From JBKHBQ01 sp046542305 (GTDB lineage Bacteria > Bacteroidota > Bacteroidia > Bacteroidales > 4484-276), in contig JBKHBQ010000054.1 of the NCBI GenBank assembly GCA_046542305.1, positions 1-17,883 of the forward strand: a DNA stretch of 17,883 nt. Reading direction: 5' to 3'. The notes under the pieces are model-generated. The model saw nothing but the letters and a program-made list of their open reading frames with translations, made no database searches and was not told the origin of the DNA. The position numbers and the translations under genes were made by a program. Numbering within the stretch: the stretch's first letter is position 1; each line of letters starts with the position of its first letter. This document shows positions 7,214 through 14,780 of the stretch, in pieces.

Positions 7214-8695
7214 ATGGTATTTAGCTCCATCACATTTCTATTTTTCTTTTTGCCCGGATTTCTGCTGGGATTTTATTTGTTGCGGTTTGCACCCCGGCTG
7301 CAACTTCCATTCCTGTTGTTGAGCAGCCTGCTGTTTTACATCTGGGGCGAAAATATCCTGGTTTGGATTCTGCTTGCATCCACTACCATCGATTATTTCT
7401 GCGGACTAATCATTTCGTGGCGAGGTAAAAACCAACGGGAACCGCAGTACGTGAATCCGGCAAAGCACAATCTACGGCAAAAACTGGGGCTTACCCTCTC
7501 GATAGTTTCCAACCTTGCCTTCCTCGGGTACTTCAAATATGCAAACTTTTTCGTTGATAATTTTATAGCATTTAGCCGGAAAGCAGGTCTTGAGACTTTG
7601 TTCCCCGATCATTTCGCCGCAATCATCCTTCCACTGGGCATCAGTTTTTACACTTTTCAATCGATGAGCTATACCATCGATGTTTACCGTGGCAGGGTAC
7701 AGGCCACCCGCAATTACATTAATTTTGCCGCATATGTTACCATGTTTCCGCAACTGGTTGCCGGCCCGATTGTAAGGTACAGCCATATCGAAAAGCAGAT
7801 TGGGCGCCTTCGTATTACTTCCGATGATGTGGTGATTGGCATCAAACGGTTCGTTACAGGTCTAGCCAAAAAGGTAATCATTGCCAATACGCTGGCGCCG
7901 GTACAGGAACAGATTTTCGCCATGCCCCAGCATGAACTTTCAACCGGTATGGCGTGGCTGGGCATCATCACCTATTCGCTGCAGCTCTATTTCGATTTTT
8001 CCGGGTATTCGGATATGGCCATAGGCCTGGGCCGGATGATCGGCTTCAGGTTTCCTGAAAACTTCAATTACCCATACATTGCCAAATCCATCCGTGAATT
8101 CTGGCAGCGCTGGCATATTACCCTTTCCACCTGGTTTCGCGACTATCTGTACATTTCCCTGGGCGGTAGCCGCAAGGGCGGCATCAGTACTTACCGCAAC
8201 CTGCTGATCGTATTCGTTACCTGTGGATTGTGGCACGGGGCAAGCTGGAATTATGCACTCTGGGGACTGTCACACGGTTTTTTTATGGTGCTCGAAAAGC
8301 TGCCCATCCTTCAGCGCCTGGGCAAAACACCAAAGGTGCTTCAACATCTTTACATGTTGTTCGTGTTCAATATTACCCTTGCGATTTTCAGGGTGGATGG
8401 CATACCCGAGGCCATCCGGTTTGTACAGATTTTACTGGGCCTGGTGGGCGAAGGCACCACCTGGCTGCCGCTGCGGGCACTCCTGCCAAACCATGTGCTT
8501 TTGGCATTTGCGTTTGGCGTTATTTTTTCAATGCCCGTTCTTAAAATCATCAAACGAAAAACCGGCTTTTTAAGTGAAGGTTGGCTGAACCTTGCCAGGT
8601 TTGCATATTTTTTTGTGCTAATGGCCTTGTTTATTTTTTCCTCGGTTTCGCTGGCTTCGGGCACCTATAATCCTTTTATCTATTTCAGGTTTTAG
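7214..8695 (+). CDS. MBOAT family O-acyltransferase (AlgI-like), first copy
   Basis: A 493-residue polytopic membrane protein of the MBOAT/AlgI family, which passes acyl groups (commonly acetyl) across the inner membrane to a periplasmic partner that modifies a polysaccharide. Signatures in order: I-L-P-L-G-I-S-F-Y-T-F-Q; M-F-P-Q-L-V-A-G-P-I; F-D-F-S-G-Y-S-D-M-A-I-G; E-F-W-Q-R-W-H-I-T-L-S-T-W-F-R-D-Y; L-W-H-G-A-S-W-N-Y with His341; and G-L-S-H-G with His354. The two histidines are the expected active-site pair. Length is close to AlgI. ATG 7214 follows an AGGTAGGT stretch that could act as a weak ribosome site. The stop is one base before the ATG of the SGNH partner at 8697, so the two are surely co-translated. 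A second MBOAT lies at 13329. Confidence 0.95.
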   Translation: MVFSSITFLFFFLPGFLLGFYLLRFAPRLQLPFLLLSSLLFYIWGENILVWILLASTTIDYFCGLIISWRGKNQREPQYVNPAKHNLRQKLGLTLSIVSNLAFLGYFKYANFFVDNFIAFSRKAGLETLFPDHFAAIILPLGISFYTFQSMSYTIDVYRGRVQATRNYINFAAYVTMFPQLVAGPIVRYSHIEKQIGRLRITSDDVVIGIKRFVTGLAKKVIIANTLAPVQEQIFAMPQHELSTGMAWLGIITYSLQLYFDFSGYSDMAIGLGRMIGFRFPENFNYPYIAKSIREFWQRWHITLSTWFRDYLYISLGGSRKGGISTYRNLLIVFVTCGLWHGASWNYALWGLSHGFFMVLEKLPILQRLGKTPKVLQHLYMLFVFNITLAIFRVDGIPEAIRFVQILLGLVGEGTTWLPLRALLPNHVLLAFAFGVIFSMPVLKIIKRKTGFLSEGWLNLARFAYFFVLMALFIFSSVSLASGTYNPFIYFRF

Positions 8696-8696
8696 G

Positions 8697-10292
8697 ATGA
8701 AAAAAGTATTGACCTACAGTTATATTTTTTTCTTTGGTTTGCTGATCTGCGTAGTAGGAACAGCTACATTGCTGAAATATGCCCGTACGGACATCGAAAC
8801 CTTTACCAAAATCGAAAAAAGAAAACCTGCTGTCTTGCCGAAATGGAGCTGGCAAACCGATTCGGCGGATCAATACTTCACCGGCATGGATGCCTACCTG
8901 AACGATGCGTTTGCATTCAGAACAAACATGATCGAAACCTATTCATCCCTTCTATTTTCAGTGGGTTCCTCGGCCAGACCTGACCGTATCGTGCCCGGAA
9001 AAAACGGATATCTTTTCCTTGGCAATTCATTTCACCGCATCATCGATCATACCGAAGGAAAGACCTTGTTTTCCCAAAACGAACTGGACCGGTGGCTGCT
9101 TAAGTTTTCGCAGCGAAAGGAATACCTCGGCCTTTTTGATATCCCTTTTTACGTTGTGGTGGTGCCCAAAAAACACGTGGTGTATCCGGAGTATTTACCC
9201 GGCTATATCATACCTTCGGACATCAATAACATGCAGCAAATACTCGACAGCAAACCCGGTTTTAATTTGCTGCACCTTAAGGACAGCCTGCGGGCAGCAA
9301 AGGAGGAATGGGGCGATTATTTATACAACAAAACCGATTCGCACTGGTCGGAAATCGGGGCATATGCCGGTTACCTGAAAATTATGAACCGGCTGAAAGC
9401 AGAATTTGAGAAACTGGAGCCCATTAAACTTTCCAAATCAGACTTCAACATCAACACCCATCCGGGTTGGCAAAACAAGCACCTGCTTCACCTTACGCAG
9501 GATTTGAAGGATTACAATGTTGAAATTCAATGGAGCCACAAGTGGGACTCTACGATGATAAAAACCAATTATGATGGAGACACCCTTCCCTTCAGCTATA
9601 AAGATGAGGTGACCTATCGTGAAAAAGTAATCATTCAAAACGATGATAAACCCTATACCCTGCTTCTTCTGGAGGATTCGTTTTCGGTGAGGATGTCAGT
9701 ATATTTAAACCAATCTTTCGGCAGGATTATCTATTGCCATTACAATGATGAGGAGGCACGCGAACTCACACAACTCATCCATGAATTTCAACCCGACCTT
9801 GTGCTATATGAACTCGGCGAACAAAGTCTCTTCCTTCACCAGGATGCCCATCCCAATGTTATTGATGCCATTGTCGAAAATAAATATGCCGTGGTTAAAA
9901 CCTGGGATGGCAGGGGTTTTCAACAGGAAATCAGTAACCTGCATCAGATTTCAGAAGCTGAGGTTGTAAATTCTGAACTTCGGATCAGGGCTGCCGGCAA
10001 CGATCCGAACTTCCGGTTTCCGGCATATGATTTCACAAATGGAAAACACGCCTTGATCAACATTGAAATCACAAGCCCGGGCAAAACCATGGCACAGATC
10101 TTTTTTATTCCCGACGGAGAAATTGCCTACACGGGTGAAAACTCCGTGACGGTTCCGGTTAAGGAAGGCAAGAACAACCTGTCGTTTCATGTGCCCGCAA
10201 AGGAGCTGGCAACCTTTCCCATACGATTTGATCCGGGCCTTCTAACGGGCACCTATGTTATCCATTCGGTTGAATTTCGTGAAGAAAAATAA
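8697..10292 (+). CDS. AlgJ/AlgX-like SGNH O-acetyltransferase with C-terminal beta module
   Basis: A 531-residue protein with one N-terminal membrane segment (about 8-27) and a periplasmic body. Residues about 60-390 match the AlgJ/AlgX SGNH-type domain, which takes acyl groups from an MBOAT and places them on an exported glycan. The catalytic D-x-H is seen in N-K-T-D-S-H-W-S (Asp214, His216), and the probable nucleophile Ser328 lies in E-D-S-F-S. The usual residue before this Asp is Gly (GDSFS), so Glu326 is unusual. Residues about 405-531 are an additional beta-rich module with I-R-F-D-P, similar in pattern to modules in the fusion protein at 1499 and in the next gene. It sits one base after the MBOAT stop. 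The acyl group and target sugar are not determinable. Confidence 0.88.
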   Translation: MKKVLTYSYIFFFGLLICVVGTATLLKYARTDIETFTKIEKRKPAVLPKWSWQTDSADQYFTGMDAYLNDAFAFRTNMIETYSSLLFSVGSSARPDRIVPGKNGYLFLGNSFHRIIDHTEGKTLFSQNELDRWLLKFSQRKEYLGLFDIPFYVVVVPKKHVVYPEYLPGYIIPSDINNMQQILDSKPGFNLLHLKDSLRAAKEEWGDYLYNKTDSHWSEIGAYAGYLKIMNRLKAEFEKLEPIKLSKSDFNINTHPGWQNKHLLHLTQDLKDYNVEIQWSHKWDSTMIKTNYDGDTLPFSYKDEVTYREKVIIQNDDKPYTLLLLEDSFSVRMSVYLNQSFGRIIYCHYNDEEARELTQLIHEFQPDLVLYELGEQSLFLHQDAHPNVIDAIVENKYAVVKTWDGRGFQQEISNLHQISEAEVVNSELRIRAAGNDPNFRFPAYDFTNGKHALINIEITSPGKTMAQIFFIPDGEIAYTGENSVTVPVKEGKNNLSFHVPAKELATFPIRFDPGLLTGTYVIHSVEFREEK

Positions 10293-10296
10293 ACAT

Positions 10297-12483
10297 ATGA
10301 GCAATAAAGACAATTCCGGCAAGATGCGTAACAAGGTTCTTGCTGTTTTGCTGTGGGCCCTGGTGTGCGTAATCGGGTTATGGCTCTTCTGGCCTTTGAT
10401 GTTTAATCCGGTGAAAGTTACCATTCATATTTCAGCCGAAAAGGAGGAAACCTTCCAGATCTTTTATGATGTGGGCAACGGATTGAACGGCAAAGATATG
10501 ATAAGTGAACCATACAAGCCAAAGGAGGGTTTTTCGAGATTAGACTTCACCCTCCCGCGCGCTGAAGTTGGTATGCTAAGGCTCGATCCCGGCTCCCGGT
10601 CCGGATATTTCAACATCCGCCTTATCAGGATTGAAGCCGGGGGAATAACCAGGATATACTCTGCCAAGGACATTCCGGAGCATTTTATATTTGAGAACCT
10701 TCAACCCGGGGATATGGTTTCAGAAGAAAACCTTCATCTAACCACAACCGGAAACCGGGATGCGCAAATAATACTTCAACATCCGGTGAATGCTGTATTC
10801 CCGCTTGTTAATCATCGATTGAAAACAGCCATCCCTGTATCGTTCGGCGTTTTATTTCTTGCCGGACTATTGTTGATAATCATTGCAGGATCCCGCCTTT
10901 TTACCGGAATAAAACACGAATTTAGGGAAGCAAAAGCCTTTTATGTGCAATACCTTTCGCCGGAAAAAATCCATGCTTATTTCCATGGCAACCGCCATGT
11001 TTTTATCTGGACGTTTATGCTGGCCGTGATTGCCTATGGTTACGAACTCTTTAATTTCTCGCTTTCACCGGATGAAGAGCTGAATTCGTTTATAAAGGCT
11101 GCAGACGCCACAGTTTATCTGAAAGTGGGAAGATGGGGGATTTATTTCCTCAGACAATTGCTGTCGGCTGATTCGGTTTTGCCTTATTTCCCGTTCCTGA
11201 TTGCCATCCTTTGCCTTGCGGCCTCCGCTGCGGTTTTCATCACGCAATTCAGGATGAATCTCTATGCAAAACTGATCTTTGCCATTGTATTTGTCACTCA
11301 TCCTATTCATACCTATTACCTCGGGTTCAACACCTCAAACATGTATTATACCATCGGAATGCTACTGACTGTCCTGGCTTTTCTGGCTTATAGCGAGTTG
11401 GTTTCGGGAAAACGCCCCGTGATTTTACTTGGTTTGATTTCCGTTGTTTTATTAATGTTCGGATTATCGATGTACCAGTCGCACCTGGCATTTTTCATCG
11501 TGCTTGGATTATTTTTTCTTTTCTACCATGAATACCAAAGCAAGGCCTTTACACCAAAAACCATTGCGGTCAAAATCCTTTATCTCATTTCAATCGGAAT
11601 TGTGGCGGTAGTTATTTATCAGGTGATCAACCTGGCCACTAAATATATCGTACTTGGGAGCATTCACTCCAATTCGGGCGGCTACCTCGACAAGATGTAC
11701 GCCTGGGACAAAAAATCCATCTCTGAAATTCTCAAATCACTCTACTCCGGCATCCTGAATTACTTCACCGCCAAGCATTACTACGGAGGCATTTCCGGGT
11801 ATACAGTGGTTGGTATCGTTCCGGTGATTATTTATTACATCCTGAAAAGAAACGCACCTGCCGGACAGAAGCTGATGGTCTTGTTGCTGCTGGTTCTGTT
11901 GTTTTTTGCTCCCTTTACCATTGTGGTTCTAAACGGGATGCCGCTTCCCGTACGAACGCTCATGGCCTTTCCGTTGATGCTCGGACTGATCTGGGCATTC
12001 GGCTACGATTATTCACCACGCTGGCTCCGGACAATGATGCTGGTTTTTGCCATATATCTCCTGCTCAACAATACCTACACCAATACGCGGCTGTTTTATG
12101 CCAGCAGGGTGTCGTGGGAAGCCGACCGCAACATGGCTGTACGCATCACCGAAAGGGTATATGACCTCGATCTTCCCACAGGTGAGGAAGCAACTTCAGT
12201 GGTATTTGCAGGAAGCTACGACCACCAGGCGAATGTGTTGTTCCTGAAGTCCGATATTCATGGCGCATCATTTTTTGCCTGGGATAACGGCGCCTCATAC
12301 CGGATCAGGGCATTTTTCAGGATGCTTGGCATAAACGATTTCGATATCATCGATTATTCGCGGGCACAACATCTTTCGGGGGAAATAAGCCGAATGCCGA
12401 ACTGGCCTGAGCGGGAATCCGTGAAACTGATCGGAGATATCGTGGTGGTTAAGCTGTCGGAAACTCAAGCAGAAGAGAAATAA
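10297..12483 (+). CDS. GtrII-like polytopic glycosyltransferase (GT-C)
   Basis: From ATG 10297 it has 728 residues; an in-frame ATG at 10255 lies inside the preceding gene, so the later start, four bases after that stop, is preferred. Residues 13-35 are a membrane segment. Residues about 40-170 form a beta-rich periplasmic domain with L-R-L-D-P. Ten to twelve further membrane helices follow. The pattern S-P-D-E-E at 257-261, G-R-W at 278-280 and M-Y-Q-S-H at 392-396 fits the glucosyltransferase GtrII family, which moves sugars from polyprenyl-phosphate donors to glycans on the outer face of the inner membrane. The last 120 residues are soluble and beta/alpha mixed. Following the acyltransferase pair directly, it probably adds a side branch to the same exported glycan. 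The family call is from motif pattern and topology; the sugar is unknown. Confidence 0.75.
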   Translation: MSNKDNSGKMRNKVLAVLLWALVCVIGLWLFWPLMFNPVKVTIHISAEKEETFQIFYDVGNGLNGKDMISEPYKPKEGFSRLDFTLPRAEVGMLRLDPGSRSGYFNIRLIRIEAGGITRIYSAKDIPEHFIFENLQPGDMVSEENLHLTTTGNRDAQIILQHPVNAVFPLVNHRLKTAIPVSFGVLFLAGLLLIIIAGSRLFTGIKHEFREAKAFYVQYLSPEKIHAYFHGNRHVFIWTFMLAVIAYGYELFNFSLSPDEELNSFIKAADATVYLKVGRWGIYFLRQLLSADSVLPYFPFLIAILCLAASAAVFITQFRMNLYAKLIFAIVFVTHPIHTYYLGFNTSNMYYTIGMLLTVLAFLAYSELVSGKRPVILLGLISVVLLMFGLSMYQSHLAFFIVLGLFFLFYHEYQSKAFTPKTIAVKILYLISIGIVAVVIYQVINLATKYIVLGSIHSNSGGYLDKMYAWDKKSISEILKSLYSGILNYFTAKHYYGGISGYTVVGIVPVIIYYILKRNAPAGQKLMVLLLLVLLFFAPFTIVVLNGMPLPVRTLMAFPLMLGLIWAFGYDYSPRWLRTMMLVFAIYLLLNNTYTNTRLFYASRVSWEADRNMAVRITERVYDLDLPTGEEATSVVFAGSYDHQANVLFLKSDIHGASFFAWDNGASYRIRAFFRMLGINDFDIIDYSRAQHLSGEISRMPNWPERESVKLIGDIVVVKLSETQAEEK

Positions 12484-12554
12484 ACCTTTATGCAGAGCCT
12501 GACCATTCGTTCGATTATTCAGGTATACCACCTGGCTTTTACGATAAAATAGCC

Positions 12555-12788
12555 ATGAAAAGAAAAGGAATGCGAAGTTACTGGCATTTCCTTAAATTCG
12601 AAAGAATCATCGACGGGATTGACGACAACTGCAAAGCTATTCTCGATATCGGTTGTTTTGCCGGGACTTTTCTGGGGATGATTCCTGAAGCCAAAATCAG
12701 CGAACAAACGGGAATCGATATACTGGAAGACCAGATCGTTTACTCAATAAAAATTACGGAACGGGCTTCAGGAAATTTTATTTGGTAA
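12555..12788 (+). CDS. Methyltransferase N-terminal fragment
   Basis: This is the intact-frame N-terminal piece of the broken methyltransferase: 77 residues with W-H-F-L-K-F and the SAM-binding motif I at residues 29-39. The last ten or so residues before TAA are out of frame with the family and are a product of the shift. Confidence 0.5.
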   Translation: MKRKGMRSYWHFLKFERIIDGIDDNCKAILDIGCFAGTFLGMIPEAKISEQTGIDILEDQIVYSIKITERASGNFIW

Positions 12789-13249
12789 ATGATTTTTCCG
12801 GAAATGGTTTTCTCCCGGACGACCATTACGACCTGGTTACACTGATCGAGGTGATCGAGCACCTGACTGCCGAAGATATCCGGGAACTAATCGGTTTTGC
12901 ACGGCGGAAGCTGAAGGCGGGCGGAAAACTCGTTATCACCACGCCGAACTTTGCCAGTTTCTGGCCTGCACTGGAAATGATGCTCAACCGCTTTTCGGAT
13001 GTCAAATATCAGGAACAGCATATCACGCGTTTCAGCTATTTTAATGTAAAAACAAAGCTGGGAGGGATTGTTGATGGATTTCACGACCATTTCAGGATCG
13101 GCTATAAAACCACCACGCATTTGCTAACGCCTTTTGTGGCTGCTTTTTCGTTTACTCTGGCAAGCCAAATATCATCGGCTGTTTCGCCGGATAAATGGAA
13201 AATTCCGCTTGGTTCTATTTTGATCATACAACTGATAAAGAATCAATGA
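12782..13249 (+). CDS. Methyltransferase C-terminal fragment
   Basis: This is the C-terminal piece of the broken methyltransferase: 155 residues from TTG 12782, although the frame is open from 12749. It carries the acidic D-L-V-T-L-I-E-V-I-E-H-L segment and the G-G-K-L-V-I-T-T-P-N-F strand. Without the SAM-binding N-terminal half it should not be active on its own. Confidence 0.55.
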   Translation: MVNDFSGNGFLPDDHYDLVTLIEVIEHLTAEDIRELIGFARRKLKAGGKLVITTPNFASFWPALEMMLNRFSDVKYQEQHITRFSYFNVKTKLGGIVDGFHDHFRIGYKTTTHLLTPFVAAFSFTLASQISSAVSPDKWKIPLGSILIIQLIKNQ

Positions 13250-13328
13250 CTTTATGATTGTACCTGTTATAAAGTTGGGTGGCAATTTTCAAAACAAATA
13301 ATTTATCCACAATAATCAGGCAAAGTAA
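13250..13328 (+). promoter_or_regulatory. Possible promoter region before the second MBOAT module
   Basis: This 79-base AT-rich gap is among the longer spacings in the cluster and precedes the second MBOAT. TAATTTAT at 13299-13306, with GTTGGG about 20 bases upstream, is a weak match to the Bacteroidota promoter pattern. A six-base inverted repeat (CTTTAT 13250-13255, ATAAAG 13269-13274) is too weak to call a terminator. Read-through from upstream remains possible. Confidence 0.2.
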
Positions 13329-14780
13329 ATGCTTTTCAATTCACTGACCTTCGCAGTATTCCTGCCTGTAGTTTTCGTGCTGTACTGGTTTGTTTTCAAC
13401 CGCAATCTCAGGTTGCAAAACTTTTTACTGCTGGTGGCGAGCTATGTATTTTACGGCTGGTGGGACTGGCGCTTTCTTTCGTTGATTGTCATCAGTTCAG
13501 CCGGCGATTTCATCCTGGGCAGGTGGATTTACAAATCTGAAGATAACGCAAAAAGAAAAAGCTACCTCATCCTGAGCCTGGCCCTAAACCTGGGAATGCT
13601 TGGCTTTTTCAAATATTACAATTTCTTTGTCGATAGCTTTGTGGAGGCTGTTGCAAAGGTGGGATATCATCCTGACATTCATGCATTGCAAATCATCCTG
13701 CCGATCGGGATCAGCTTTTATACCTTTCAAACCCTGAGCTACACCATCGATATTTACAGGAAAAAGGCAGTGCCCACGGATGATCCGGTGGTTTTTTTTG
13801 CTTTCGTAAGTTTTTTTCCGCAACTGGTTGCCGGCCCCATCGAGCGGGCTTCCAGGCTGCTGCCACAGTTTGAGGTGAAACGCACATTCAGCAATGAATC
13901 GGCCAGAGACGGACTTCGCCTGATTTTGTGGGGATTGATAAAAAAAGTAGTAATAGCCGATGCGCTGGCTGTTCAGGTGAATTTCATTTTCAATCAGCCG
14001 CAGTATGAAAACATGCCGGGACTGACCCTTGCGCTGGGAACCGTGCTTTTCGCTTTTCAGATCTACTGTGATTTTTCCGGATATTCAGATATTGCCATTG
14101 GAACGGCCAGATTGTTCGGCTTCGAACTGATGCAGAACTTCGCCTTTCCGTTTTTCTCGAGAAACATCGGAGAATTCTGGCAACGCTGGCATATTTCATT
14201 ATCCACATGGTTTCGCGATTATGTGTACATCCCAATGGGCGGCAGCCGTGTTTCAGGATGGAAACAGATAAGAAATGTATTTGCCACTTACATCCTCAGC
14301 GGTTTCTGGCATGGAGCCAACTGGACCTTCATCATCTGGGGAGCCCTTCATGCATTATACTACATTCCGCTCATTTTCATAAAGGGCAAAGGGAAACATA
14401 CAGCTATTGTGGCTCAGCACAGAAACCTGCCTGCGATTGGAGAATTATCCGGCATGGTGACTACGTTTACATTGTTTTGTTTTTCGCTGATCTTCTTCAG
14501 ATCGGAGAACCTGGAGAAGGCGCTTAGTTACACCAAATACATGATCCTCAATTTTACGGTTAATGTGGATGCTTTCCTCGAAGTGTTGTTTACGCAGAAT
14601 ACATTGATGATGATTTTGCTGAGCGCGGCCGAATGGATACAGCGGCGAAAGGAACATCCGTTGCAGATCGAAAAACTTCCGGTATTCCCTCGGTGGGCCA
14701 TCTATATCATTTTGCTGGCTATCTTCATCTATTACGGGCAGTTCGGTAACCAGAAGCAGTTTATTTATTTTCAGTTTTAA
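13329..14780 (+). CDS. MBOAT family O-acyltransferase (AlgI-like), second copy
   Basis: A 483-residue polytopic AlgI-type protein, paralogous to the one at 7214. The same signatures appear in order: I-L-P-I-G-I-S-F-Y-T-F-Q; F-F-P-Q-L-V-A-G-P-I-E-R-A; C-D-F-S-G-Y-S-D-I-A-I-G; E-F-W-Q-R-W-H-I-S-L-S-T-W-F-R-D-Y-V-Y-I-P-M-G-G-S-R; and F-W-H-G-A-N-W-T-F with active-site His328, followed by His341 in G-A-L-H-A. The G-P-I-E-R-A form and Cys-Asp-Phe-Ser differ from the first copy, so the two are diverged paralogs rather than a recent duplication. It should transfer an acyl group across the inner membrane for periplasmic modification of the glycan. Its TAA overlaps the ATG of the next gene by one base (TAATG), linking it to that SGNH protein. 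Confidence 0.95.
   Translation: MLFNSLTFAVFLPVVFVLYWFVFNRNLRLQNFLLLVASYVFYGWWDWRFLSLIVISSAGDFILGRWIYKSEDNAKRKSYLILSLALNLGMLGFFKYYNFFVDSFVEAVAKVGYHPDIHALQIILPIGISFYTFQTLSYTIDIYRKKAVPTDDPVVFFAFVSFFPQLVAGPIERASRLLPQFEVKRTFSNESARDGLRLILWGLIKKVVIADALAVQVNFIFNQPQYENMPGLTLALGTVLFAFQIYCDFSGYSDIAIGTARLFGFELMQNFAFPFFSRNIGEFWQRWHISLSTWFRDYVYIPMGGSRVSGWKQIRNVFATYILSGFWHGANWTFIIWGALHALYYIPLIFIKGKGKHTAIVAQHRNLPAIGELSGMVTTFTLFCFSLIFFRSENLEKALSYTKYMILNFTVNVDAFLEVLFTQNTLMMILLSAAEWIQRRKEHPLQIEKLPVFPRWAIYIILLAIFIYYGQFGNQKQFIYFQF

Larger units (their letters stand above)
12490..13249 (+). pseudogene. SAM-dependent class I methyltransferase, frameshifted
   Basis: Two overlapping frames together encode one class I methyltransferase. 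Motif I is I-L-D-I-G-C-F-A-G-T-F, then Y-D-L-V-T-L-I-E-V-I-E-H-L, then G-G-K-L-V-I-T-T-P-N-F. The first frame ends at TAA 12786-12788, while the second is open from 12749. Adding one A to the run of five at 12749-12753 joins them in the conserved order. The first frame is also open before its ATG 12555, giving F-D-Y-S-G-I-P-P-G-F-Y-D-K-I, the usual N-terminal segment of this family as I recall it. That part has no start in frame, but one extra base after ATG 12490 would supply one. The repaired protein would be about 253 residues and could O-methylate a sugar. This could be real decay or sequence error. Confidence 0.75.

Noticed and set aside
13250..13274. Inverted repeat CTTTAT / ATAAAG after the methyltransferase, considered as a terminator.
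   Set aside because: Arms of six mostly A/T bases with a 13-base loop are too weak, and no T run follows.
7744..13837. A 23-base identical stretch in both MBOAT genes (7744-7766 and 13815-13837), possibly a recombination target.
   Set aside because: It encodes the conserved F-P-Q-L-V-A-G-P segment in both paralogs; shared codon choice in a strongly conserved motif is enough to explain it.
13303..14207. Two perfect DnaA-box 9-mers (TTATCCACA at 13303-13311 and 14199-14207), suggesting an origin.
   Set aside because: The second is explained by the conserved MBOAT residues L-S-T-W. There is no cluster of boxes, no AT-rich unwinding element and no replication gene nearby, so chance is the better explanation.
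1593..14657. Many antisense or alternative-frame open stretches of 60-130 codons inside the large genes.
   Set aside because: They lie within genes that have clear family motifs in another frame, lack recognisable domains of their own, and are expected in long coding DNA.
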